This document shows positions 21,413 to 30,147 of a DNA stretch of 48,437 nt, piece after piece (position 1 is the first letter of the stretch; each line of letters begins with the position of its first letter). Source of the DNA: an uncultured Pelagibacteraceae bacterium (GTDB lineage: Bacteria; Pseudomonadota; Alphaproteobacteria; Pelagibacterales; Pelagibacteraceae); NCBI GenBank assembly GCA_902594395.1, contig CACJLZ010000005.1, positions 1 through 48,437 on the forward strand. The letters are read 5' to 3'. The notes under the pieces are model-generated. The model saw only the letters and a list, made by a program, of their open reading frames with translations, was not told the origin of the DNA and did no database searches. The position numbers and the translations under genes were made by a program.

Positions 21413-21700
21413 ATGAGTATAGATCTTAAAACAATAAAACATATATCTAAATTGGCAAGAATTTCAGTTGACGAGCAAAGAGCTGAAAAATTAGTTGGTG
21501 ATTTAAATTCTATTTTTGATTTTATTGAAAAACTTAATGAATTAAAAACTGACAATGTAGAACCATTAACTTCTATTGCAGAAACAACATTAAAATTAAG
21601 ATCTGATGAAGTAAAAAGTAAAAATATCAGAAAACAAATTATTAAAAATTCTCCTCAAGATAACGAAGACTATTTTGTAGTACCCAAGGTGATTGAATAA
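21413..21700 (+). CDS. gatC: Asp/Glu-tRNA amidotransferase subunit GatC
   Basis: IKHISKLARISVDEQRAEKLVGDLNSIFDFIEKLNELKTDNVEPLTS. Confidence 0.96.
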   Translation: MSIDLKTIKHISKLARISVDEQRAEKLVGDLNSIFDFIEKLNELKTDNVEPLTSIAETTLKLRSDEVKSKNIRKQIIKNSPQDNEDYFVVPKVIE

Positions 21701-23157
21701 TGTCTGATATAACAAAACAATCCCTAACAGAACTGGTTGAAAATATTAAAAATAAAAAACTTTCTTCAACAGATGTGACTAAAGCATTTATTGATAGATC
21801 TGAAAAATCTGAGGAATTGAATGCTTATATTACAAATGACTTTATATCAGCTTTGGATAAAGCAAAAAAATTTGATCAAAAACCTAATTTTAATTTAAAA
21901 CTACCTGGTATTCCAATGGCAGTTAAAGATTTATTTTGTACGAAAAATATTAAAACAACTGCTGGTAGTAAGATTTTAAATAATTTTGTACCAACTTATG
22001 AGTCAACAGTAACTGAAAATATTTGGAATGAAGGCGCAATACTTCTAGGTAAGCTAAACTGTGATGAGTTTGCAATGGGCTCATCAAATGAAACAAGTTT
22101 TTTTGGTAATGTTCAAAGTCCTATTGATAAAAATTTAGTTCCGGGTGGATCATCTGGTGGTTCAGCTTCAGCTGTAGCTGGACAATTAACTCCTATTACA
22201 ATTGGTACTGATACTGGTGGATCAATTAGACAACCAGCTTCTTTCACTGGAATTGTTGGATTGAAACCTACATACGGAAGTTGCTCAAGATATGGAATAG
22301 TTGCTTTTGCCTCATCATTGGATCAAGCAGGACCAATGGCACAAAATGTCAAAGATTGTGCTTTATTACATGAAGTGATTAGTTCTTATGATCCTAAAGA
22401 CTCTACCTCAATAGATTTTAAAAGAAATCATTTCAGCAAAGAACTTACAAATAACATAAAAGGAAAAAAAATTGGAATACCAAAAGAATATAGAGTCGAC
22501 GGTATGCCAAAGGAAATTGAAGATCTTTGGCAAAAAGGTATCCAATATATTAAAGATTGTGGTGCTGAAACCATTGATATTTCTTTGCCAAATACAAGTT
22601 ATGCCTTACCAACATATTATATAGTTGCTCCAGCAGAGGCATCATCAAACTTAGCAAGATACGATGGTGTTAAGTATGGATTTAGAGCTAAAGGTGAAAA
22701 TCTAATTGATATGTACGAAAAAACTAGATCAGAAGGTTTTGGAGCTGAAGTTCAGAGAAGAATTATGATTGGAACTTATGTTTTATCTTCTGGGTACTAC
22801 GATGCATATTATCTTAAAGCTCAAAAAGTAAGGAAACTCATCAAAAATGATTTTGATGAGGCTTATAAAAAAGTTGATGCAATTTTAACCCCATCGACAC
22901 CTAGCTCAGCTTTTAAAATAGGTGAAAAAACAAATGATCCAGTTTCAATGTATCTTAATGATATATTTACAGTTCCTGTTAACTTAGCTGGACTTCCAGG
23001 TATCTCAATACCTGCTGGACATGACTCAAAAGGTTATCCTTTAGGTTTACAAATTATTGGAAAAGCTTTTGATGAACAAAATATATTAAATATAGCTTAT
23101 GCCATGGAAGAAAAGATCAGCTTTAAAAACAAAATTACTGATTGGTGGATAAAATGA
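21700..23157 (+). CDS. gatA: Asp/Glu-tRNA amidotransferase subunit GatA
   Basis: [59 protein letters not shown]. Confidence 0.98.
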   Translation: MSDITKQSLTELVENIKNKKLSSTDVTKAFIDRSEKSEELNAYITNDFISALDKAKKFDQKPNFNLKLPGIPMAVKDLFCTKNIKTTAGSKILNNFVPTYESTVTENIWNEGAILLGKLNCDEFAMGSSNETSFFGNVQSPIDKNLVPGGSSGGSASAVAGQLTPITIGTDTGGSIRQPASFTGIVGLKPTYGSCSRYGIVAFASSLDQAGPMAQNVKDCALLHEVISSYDPKDSTSIDFKRNHFSKELTNNIKGKKIGIPKEYRVDGMPKEIEDLWQKGIQYIKDCGAETIDISLPNTSYALPTYYIVAPAEASSNLARYDGVKYGFRAKGENLIDMYEKTRSEGFGAEVQRRIMIGTYVLSSGYYDAYYLKAQKVRKLIKNDFDEAYKKVDAILTPSTPSSAFKIGEKTNDPVSMYLNDIFTVPVNLAGLPGISIPAGHDSKGYPLGLQIIGKAFDEQNILNIAYAMEEKISFKNKITDWWIK

Positions 23158-24629
23158 GTAAAAAAGATTCAGAATATTTGATCAATCGAAAAGATAATCA
23201 GTATGAGGTAGTAATTGGTTTAGAAGTTCATGCTCAAGTTTTATCTGAGTCTAAATTATTTTCTACCTCAGCAACAAAGTTTGGGGCAGAACCTAATACG
23301 CAAGTTAGTTTAGTTGATGCTGCATTTCCAGGAATGTTACCGGTAATAAATGAATTTTGTGTCAAACAAGCAATTAAAACTGGTATTGGCCTTAACGCAA
23401 AAATTAATAAGCGTTCAGTATTTGATAGAAAAAATTATTTTTATGCTGATTTACCTCAAGGATATCAAATATCACAATTTAAAGATCCAATAGTAGGCGA
23501 GGGTAAAGTTATTTTGGATATGCCTAATGGGCAAAAAGAAGTTGGTATAGAAAGATTACATCTAGAACAAGACGCTGGAAAAAGTATTCATGATCTTGAC
23601 CCACAAAATACTTTTGTAGATTTAAATAGATCAGGAGTAGCATTAATGGAAATAGTGAGCAAACCTGATCTAAGATCCCCAGATGAGGTTAATGCTTACA
23701 TTAAAAAATTACGATCTATAATGAGATACTTAGGAACTTGTGATGGAAATATGCAAGAGGGCTCTTTAAGAGCTGATGTGAACGTTTCTGTAAGACCAAA
23801 AGGCTCAAAGGAATTCGGTACTCGATGTGAAATTAAAAATGTTAATTCAATTAAGTTTATGCAAATGGCGATAGAATATGAGGCTAATAGGCAAGTTGAT
23901 TTAATAGAAGAGGGCAAAACTATTGATCAAGAAACAAGACTTTTTGATACGAAGAAAAATGAGACAAGGTCAATGAGATCAAAAGAAGACGCTCATGATT
24001 ATAGATATTTTCCAGACCCTGATTTATTACCTTTGGAGGTTTCAGAAAAATTTATTGAAGAACTTAAAAATGATATTCCAGAACTTCCAGATGATAAAAA
24101 GAAAAGATTTATTGAAGAGTTTAAATTATCTTCTTATGAAGCCAATATTTTAGTGTCTGATATTGATACTGCAAAATACTTTGAAGAGGTTGTTGCTAAA
24201 ATGGGTAAAAATAAAGATATTAGGTTGGCAGTCAATTGGATAACAGGAGAACTATTTGCTGTTTTAAATAGCAAAGGTTTAGAAATTTCTCAAAGTCCAG
24301 TGAGTGCTAAGAATTTTGCTATTTTGATAAATCTTATTAAGAATGGAACTATCTCAGGAAAGATAGCAAAAACTGTTTTTGAATTGATGATAGATGGAGA
24401 TAAAGATCCACAAAATATTGTTGAGGAAAAAGGATTAAAACAACAAAGTGATCCAAAAGCTTTAGAGGCTTTAATTGATAAAATTATAAATGACAACAGA
24501 GAAAAAGCTATTGAATATAAACAAGGTAAAGAAAAATTATTTGGTTTTTTTGTTGGTCAAGCAATGAAGGCATCAGGTGGAAAAGCTAACCCTCAATTAA
24601 TAAATGAGATCCTAAAGAAAAAATTATAA
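23154..24629 (+). CDS. gatB: Asp/Glu-tRNA amidotransferase subunit GatB; start at the ATGA overlap with gatA
   Basis: [48 protein letters not shown]. Confidence 0.98.
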   Translation: MSKKDSEYLINRKDNQYEVVIGLEVHAQVLSESKLFSTSATKFGAEPNTQVSLVDAAFPGMLPVINEFCVKQAIKTGIGLNAKINKRSVFDRKNYFYADLPQGYQISQFKDPIVGEGKVILDMPNGQKEVGIERLHLEQDAGKSIHDLDPQNTFVDLNRSGVALMEIVSKPDLRSPDEVNAYIKKLRSIMRYLGTCDGNMQEGSLRADVNVSVRPKGSKEFGTRCEIKNVNSIKFMQMAIEYEANRQVDLIEEGKTIDQETRLFDTKKNETRSMRSKEDAHDYRYFPDPDLLPLEVSEKFIEELKNDIPELPDDKKKRFIEEFKLSSYEANILVSDIDTAKYFEEVVAKMGKNKDIRLAVNWITGELFAVLNSKGLEISQSPVSAKNFAILINLIKNGTISGKIAKTVFELMIDGDKDPQNIVEEKGLKQQSDPKALEALIDKIINDNREKAIEYKQGKEKLFGFFVGQAMKASGGKANPQLINEILKKKL

Positions 24630-24633
24630 GGTT

Positions 24634-25284
24634 ATGGGTTCAGACCTTAATATCACAAAACATTTACAAGATTATATTCTAAAGAATGGTTTAAAATTAC
24701 ATCCAATTCAAAAAGAAATAATAGATTATAACCTAACACTTGGTGATTCAAAAAGAATGCAAATATCTATTTCTCAATGTCAATTTCTACATCTGATTAT
24801 AAAAGTTTCTAAAATTAAAAAAGTCCTAGAGATAGGAACTTTTACAGGTTTAAGTACATTATCTATGGCATTAGCCTTACCAGATGAAGGCAGTATAATT
24901 GCATTAGATAAAAATGTGGAAACAACTAAAGTTGCACAAAGCTTTTTTAAAAAGGCCAATCAAGATCATAAGATTAAAACAATGATTAAACCAGCATTAG
25001 AAACTTTAATGAGTATAAGAAATGAAAAATTTGATTTGGTTTTTATTGATGCAGATAAAATGAATTATAAAAAATATTATGAAATTTCTTTAGATTTATT
25101 GAATAAAGAGGGTTTAGTGATAATCGATAATGTATTATGGCATGGGGAAGTTGTTAACAAAGATATAAATGACAAAATTACAAAAAGTATTAGAGATTTG
25201 AATAATTTTATCTCTAAGGATACAAGAATTGAAAAGGTCATGGTGCCTTTTGGTGATGGAATGACTGTTTGTAGGAAGATTTAA
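24634..25284 (+). CDS. SAM-dependent O-methyltransferase (caffeoyl-CoA/catechol OMT-like family 3)
   Basis: KVLEIGTFTGLSTLSMALALPDEGSIIALDKN; FDLVFIDADKMNYKKYYE; GLVIIDNVLWHGEV. Confidence 0.88.
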   Translation: MGSDLNITKHLQDYILKNGLKLHPIQKEIIDYNLTLGDSKRMQISISQCQFLHLIIKVSKIKKVLEIGTFTGLSTLSMALALPDEGSIIALDKNVETTKVAQSFFKKANQDHKIKTMIKPALETLMSIRNEKFDLVFIDADKMNYKKYYEISLDLLNKEGLVIIDNVLWHGEVVNKDINDKITKSIRDLNNFISKDTRIEKVMVPFGDGMTVCRKI

Positions 25285-26192
25285 TGTTCACTGTATTTGG
25301 TTTTTATAAATTTCAAAAAATAAATGATTTAAAAAAAAATCAAAAGATATTGAGTAATCTTTTAAATAATAAAAATATAAATGGATCAATTATCATTTCT
25401 AAAGAGGGTTTAAATGGATCTATTTCTGGAATGAATAAAGATATTAAGACCACAATTATTAGATTAAAAAAAATTTTGAATATTAAAGAATTTGATAGTG
25501 TCAATAATTCAATAAGTAAATTTAATCCTTTTCATAAACCTAAAGTGAAAATTAAAAGAGAAGTTGTTCCAATGGATCTTAAAATGTCGAATAGGATCAC
25601 AAAAAAGAATACTCATATTGATCCAACAAAATGGAATAAATTAATTAAAAAAAAAGAAACTCTTTTATTAGATGCAAGAAAACCTTTTGAACATAAAGTT
25701 GGTTCTTTTAAAAAATCAGTAAATCCAAATATAAGTAACTTTAGAGATTTCCCGAAATACTTAAAAAAGTTAAAAAAAGATCAGCCAATAGCAATGTTTT
25801 GCACTGGTGGAATTAGGTGTGAAAAAGCCTCTATATTTTTAGAAAAAAAAGGTTTTAAAAATATTTATCAATTAAAGGGTGGAATTTTGAATTACTTAAA
25901 AAAAATCAAACCAAAAAAAAGTTTATGGAAAGGCGAGTGTTTTGTATTCGATAACAGAGTAAGTTTAAAACACGGATTAGCACAAGGAACCTATTCAATT
26001 TGTGGTGGATGTAGACAACCAATCTCGATTAAAGATAAAAAATCTAAAAAATATGAGGAGGGTGTAACTTGTCCTAATTGTTTTGATAAACTCTCAAAAA
26101 ACCAAAAATCTCGTTTTAGAATGAGACAAAGTCAGATATACAAGGCAAAGCTATCAGGAAAAAAATATAATTTTCAAAAAGAATTTAACTAA
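25284..26192 (+). CDS. trhO: Rhodanese-domain tRNA uridine(34) hydroxylase, TrhO/YceA family
   Basis: LLDARKPFEHKVGSFKKSVNP...MFCTGGIRCEKASIFLEKKGFKNIYQLKGGILNYL; C-terminal Cys-rich region. Confidence 0.88.
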   Translation: MFTVFGFYKFQKINDLKKNQKILSNLLNNKNINGSIIISKEGLNGSISGMNKDIKTTIIRLKKILNIKEFDSVNNSISKFNPFHKPKVKIKREVVPMDLKMSNRITKKNTHIDPTKWNKLIKKKETLLLDARKPFEHKVGSFKKSVNPNISNFRDFPKYLKKLKKDQPIAMFCTGGIRCEKASIFLEKKGFKNIYQLKGGILNYLKKIKPKKSLWKGECFVFDNRVSLKHGLAQGTYSICGGCRQPISIKDKKSKKYEEGVTCPNCFDKLSKNQKSRFRMRQSQIYKAKLSGKKYNFQKEFN

Positions 26193-26200
26193 GGATTTAT

Positions 26201-27571
26201 TTGTCACAATCTTTCAAATTAACTAAAGATCCAATATGGTTTTTATTGAGAAAAGTTACTATTCCAGCAAGTGTTGGTTCATTATTTCAAACCTTTTACA
26301 ATCTAGTAGACACATGGTTCGCAGGAAGAATATCTGCTGAAGCAATAGCAGCGATTGCAAAATCTTTTCCAATTTATTTTACTATTATTGCAATAGGTGT
26401 TGGATTAACTGCTGGAACTAATACTTTAATTGGAAATAATATAGGGGCTAATAATAAAAAGAAGGCGTCATTATTTGTTGCTCAATCAATTATTTTTGCA
26501 GTTTTTTTATCCATACTAGTTACTTTTTTTGGTTTGAATGTTTCAGATTTTTTACTTTCTCTTATGGGATCAGACCAAGAGGCAATTATATTAACTAGAA
26601 AATATCTAGATGTAATTTTCTATGGAACTATAATTGTTTTGATACAAATTTCCTTAAATGGAACTCTAAATGCGCAAGGGGATACAAAAAGTTACAGAAA
26701 CGTTTTAATTTTTAGTTTCTTTTTAAATATTATTCTAAATCCATTATTTATTTTTGGTTATGGTTTTATTCCAGCATTTGGTATAGCTGGACTTGCAATA
26801 GCTACTCTAGTGGCTCAGTTTGTTGGTCTTTTGTATTTAGCATATAAAGTTTATTGTTGTGAATTAAAGAAATATCTTAAGCCTGAGTGTTTTATTCCAA
26901 AATTTGATCTTCTTGGAGAACTCTTGTATCAGACGATACCTGTGATGTTTAGTATGTTGTTGATTGGTGTTGGTTTGTTCAACATCCTTTACTTCATTGG
27001 CCAATTTGGAGATTTAGCTACTGCTGGTTATGGTGCTGCTTTAAGAATTGAACAAGTCTTTCTACTTCCTGTAATTGGATTAAATACAGCGGTATTATCA
27101 ATTGGGGGACAAAATTTTGGTGCAAAAAATTATGATAGATTGAGAGAATTATACAGAAAAGCTTTAATGTTTGGATCATCTTTTATGATATGTGCAGGAA
27201 TAATAATATTTTTAGGTGCAGAGTTTTTAGTTTCATTATTTACTGATAACCAAGAGGCAATAAAGCATGGTGCGATATATCTAAAAGTTGCTGCATTAAT
27301 TGGCCCAATTTATCCTGTTTTTTTTATAACCACTGCAGTATTCCAAGCAGTGAAAAAACCATTGTACAGTCTTTATCTAAGTATTCTTAGATTAACAGCT
27401 CTTCCATTTTTAAGTTTATGGTATGTAATTAATATTAAAGGAGGGGATTATGAGGATATTTTTTATACGATTTTAGTAACAAATTGGTTTATGGGAATTG
27501 CAGTTCTAATATTTATTGGGTATTTTTTGAATAATGTTTTCAAACAAAATAAAAGTCTTTTTACTTACTAG
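26201..27571 (+). CDS. MATE family efflux transporter, TTG start
   Basis: About 12 TM segments; IPASVGSLFQTFYNLVDTWFAGRISAEAIAAIA; QNFGAKNYDRLRELYRKA. Confidence 0.92.
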   Translation: MSQSFKLTKDPIWFLLRKVTIPASVGSLFQTFYNLVDTWFAGRISAEAIAAIAKSFPIYFTIIAIGVGLTAGTNTLIGNNIGANNKKKASLFVAQSIIFAVFLSILVTFFGLNVSDFLLSLMGSDQEAIILTRKYLDVIFYGTIIVLIQISLNGTLNAQGDTKSYRNVLIFSFFLNIILNPLFIFGYGFIPAFGIAGLAIATLVAQFVGLLYLAYKVYCCELKKYLKPECFIPKFDLLGELLYQTIPVMFSMLLIGVGLFNILYFIGQFGDLATAGYGAALRIEQVFLLPVIGLNTAVLSIGGQNFGAKNYDRLRELYRKALMFGSSFMICAGIIIFLGAEFLVSLFTDNQEAIKHGAIYLKVAALIGPIYPVFFITTAVFQAVKKPLYSLYLSILRLTALPFLSLWYVINIKGGDYEDIFYTILVTNWFMGIAVLIFIGYFLNNVFKQNKSLFTY

Positions 27572-28013
27572 TATTTGTCTAATATTTTTCTTTGTCACAT
27601 ACCTTGATGTAAAATCTAGTGAAATAAAGGTTATAGACGGAGATACCATTCATTTAAAAAACGAAAAAATTCGTTTTAGTGGCATTGACACTCCTGAAAT
27701 TAAACAAATTTGTAATAAGAATAATGAGGTTATCAAATGTGGAGTTCAAGCAAAACAATTACTTATTAATAAGATAGGTAAAAACAAAGTAAGATGTGTC
27801 AAGGAGGGTGTAGATAGATATAAGAGAATTTTAGCTGAATGTTTTGTAAATAATCAAAGTCTATCTAAGTATCTTGTTCGAGAGGGTTATGCTTTTGCTT
27901 ACAGGAAATATTCAACAAAATACATTTCAGATGAGGATTATGCCAAAAAAAATAAAAAAGGTATGTGGGCAATGACTTTTGAGTATCCTTGGGACTATAG
28001 AAGAAAAAATTAA
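27534..28013 (+). CDS. Thermonuclease-like (SNase domain) protein with N-terminal signal/anchor
   Basis: Hydrophobic N-terminus, then VIDGDTIHLKNEKIRFSGIDTPEIKQ ... ECFVNNQSLSKYLVREGYAFAYRKYS. Confidence 0.88.
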   Translation: MFSNKIKVFLLTSICLIFFFVTYLDVKSSEIKVIDGDTIHLKNEKIRFSGIDTPEIKQICNKNNEVIKCGVQAKQLLINKIGKNKVRCVKEGVDRYKRILAECFVNNQSLSKYLVREGYAFAYRKYSTKYISDEDYAKKNKKGMWAMTFEYPWDYRRKN

Positions 28014-28741
28014 TCTTTTTGTAATTTTTTTTCTAATTTTCTAACAAGATAAGAAACAATTAATATCAAGACTAAATATTCTAGAATTAGAAATGTATAT
28101 ATTTCAAGTGGCCGATAAGTCGTCACAACCAATTCGTTTGCTTTTCTAGTCAGATCTCCAATACCAATTATCGATACAAGAGAGGACATTTTAAGCACAT
28201 ATACAAATTGATTACCAATAGCTGGTAAAATATTCTTTATTGCTTGAGGTAGAATTACTAATCTTAATTTTCTAAAAAAACTTAATCCTAAAGAGCTTCC
28301 AGCTTCCCATTGTGATTTTTTTATTGAATTAATTCCTGCTCTAAATATTTCTGCTTGGAAAGCACTTTCACTAATTGATAGCGCTATGATACCAGAAACG
28401 AATGGGCTAAAACTTATACCCGTCATGATTGGAAGACCATAATAAATCCATAAAATTAAAACTAGCAAAGGAATTGCTCTTACAATTTCAACATAGCCAA
28501 TATTAAAGTAGGTTAAGAATTTACTTTTAGCCAGCGATGGAATAGCGACTAAAAGGCCAAGAATAATGGAAATAATGATTGAGACTAAACTAATATAAAT
28601 AGTAGTTGTTAAACCACTTAATAAAAACTTTAGATTAGTTAACCCCTCAATGTTGTTTGGTGATAAGATTAACCAATTTAATTCACTTTTTCCACATGAG
28701 GTTAATGGGAAAATTAGAATTAATAAAAGTAGATTTTTCAC
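28010..28741 (-). CDS. Polar amino-acid-type ABC transporter permease with a lipobox-like N-terminus
   Basis: TM segments plus EAA loop EAGSSLGLSFFRKLRLVILPQAIKNILPAIGNQFVYVLK; N-terminal MKNLLLLILIFPLTSCGKS. Confidence 0.9.
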   Translation of the reverse strand: MKNLLLLILIFPLTSCGKSELNWLILSPNNIEGLTNLKFLLSGLTTTIYISLVSIIISIILGLLVAIPSLAKSKFLTYFNIGYVEIVRAIPLLVLILWIYYGLPIMTGISFSPFVSGIIALSISESAFQAEIFRAGINSIKKSQWEAGSSLGLSFFRKLRLVILPQAIKNILPAIGNQFVYVLKMSSLVSIIGIGDLTRKANELVVTTYRPLEIYTFLILEYLVLILIVSYLVRKLEKKLQKD

Positions 28742-28758
28742 TCCTTAACTTATAAAGA

Positions 28759-28785
28759 ATAAAAAATTAATTACTAATTTTTTAT
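28759..28785 (-). promoter_or_regulatory. AT-only intercistronic hairpin between the binding-protein and permease genes
   Basis: ATAAAAAATTA/TAATTTTTTAT: perfect 11-bp inverted repeat with a 5-nt loop, overlapping the stop codon of the binding-protein gene. Confidence 0.35.
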
Positions 28786-29549
28786 AAGCTCTTTAAATTA
28801 TATTTAGCTAATAACTCGTTAAAGAAGCCTGAAGATTTTTTGTCATTAATCCATTTATTGACATAATCATTCCACTTAGTATCACCTTTTGGTACCATCA
28901 TTGCTAAGAATGCTGGATTTTTTCCACCATCTGGAACAATTGCTAATTGAGGATATTTAATAACCAATTTATTTGCCTCTGTTGTACTTGTAATATTACC
29001 ATCAGCTCTACCTGCCAAGACTTCTTGAAAGTCTCTTGCTGGTGCTTCAATTGAGTTTAATTTTGATTTTGGAAAAAATTCTTTAGCCTTTTCCTCTTGA
29101 GAAGTACCAAGAGTAGTTGCAATTGTTACATTTGAATTATTAAGCGAGTCCCAAGTTGGAAATTTTTTTAAGTTCTTTTTGAGAACAAGTGGCACAGTAG
29201 CATATTTGTAATAGGTATCGGTAAAACCGGCTACTTCAGCTCTCTTTAGCGTTTTTGTAACACTAGTTGAGATATCATATCTTGCAGATGTTATTCCTGA
29301 AACAATAGTTTTCCATTCTGCAGGTACAAACTCAATTTTTACACCCATATCTTTAGCTAATTGATTCATTACATCGATGTCGAAACCTTTATATTTGTTG
29401 GTTGCAGGATCTTTGACTGTCATAGGATCCCAATCTCCAGTAGTACCAACTTTAAGTACTCCAGAAGACAAAATTTTATCTAGATTAGATTCTGCGTTAA
29501 GTGAGAAGGGTAAAAGAGCAAATAATGCTATTAAAAATAATTTTTTCAT
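28782..29549 (-). CDS. Periplasmic amino-acid-type ABC transporter substrate-binding protein (SBP_bac_3-like)
   Basis: Signal peptide [70 protein letters not shown]. Confidence 0.9.
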   Translation of the reverse strand: MKKLFLIALFALLPFSLNAESNLDKILSSGVLKVGTTGDWDPMTVKDPATNKYKGFDIDVMNQLAKDMGVKIEFVPAEWKTIVSGITSARYDISTSVTKTLKRAEVAGFTDTYYKYATVPLVLKKNLKKFPTWDSLNNSNVTIATTLGTSQEEKAKEFFPKSKLNSIEAPARDFQEVLAGRADGNITSTTEANKLVIKYPQLAIVPDGGKNPAFLAMMVPKGDTKWNDYVNKWINDKKSSGFFNELLAKYNLKSL

Positions 29550-29583
29550 TTTTTTGTTTAACTTATTTGAGATCTAAATGTGA

Positions 29584-30147
29584 CTATAATCTTGACGCAC
29601 TATCATTTATCCATGCGAATAAATGCTCAGAAAATGAGCGTCTTACAAACAAATTAACTTCATTTTTATTTTGATTATGAATGATTACATCTATTTTTGT
29701 GAGAATTGTTTGGGTCACTGAGCCAATTTTACTCTTAAAATCATTAAAATTAAAAGGAGAGCCTGTTTGAAACAAATCATATATCTTATCCCCTTTGAGA
29801 TTAATCCTCACGAATTGATCTGTGACATCCACCACAGCTCCTAAATTTAATTTAGATATATTTTTATTCAAAAGTGTTTCAGTTTCATAGGAATTTGTAT
29901 TTTCTTTAACAACGCCATTTGAAAAAATCATCCATTCATCAGGACTTAACCATAGAGCAGTCAATTTTTCACTTTGAGTGGAAGTATTTGCTTTTGTAGG
30001 CAAAACCATATTTAAAGATTTACCAATAGCTGATAAAAATTCTCTTTTTTTACCTCTTACTATCAATTTCATAACAGGTTTAACCTCCTTCATTTGTAAA
30101 CCTTGATATGATTTTTCCTCTTTAATTGTATGATTATAATTTAGCAT
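29584..30147 (-). CDS. soxG: Sarcosine oxidase gamma subunit
   Basis: LSPDEWMIFS...VDVTDQFVRINLKGDKIYDLFQTGSPFNF...VFVRRSFSEHLFAWI-like C-terminus; follows soxA. Confidence 0.88.
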   Translation of the reverse strand: MLNYNHTIKEEKSYQGLQMKEVKPVMKLIVRGKKREFLSAIGKSLNMVLPTKANTSTQSEKLTALWLSPDEWMIFSNGVVKENTNSYETETLLNKNISKLNLGAVVDVTDQFVRINLKGDKIYDLFQTGSPFNFNDFKSKIGSVTQTILTKIDVIIHNQNKNEVNLFVRRSFSEHLFAWINDSASRL

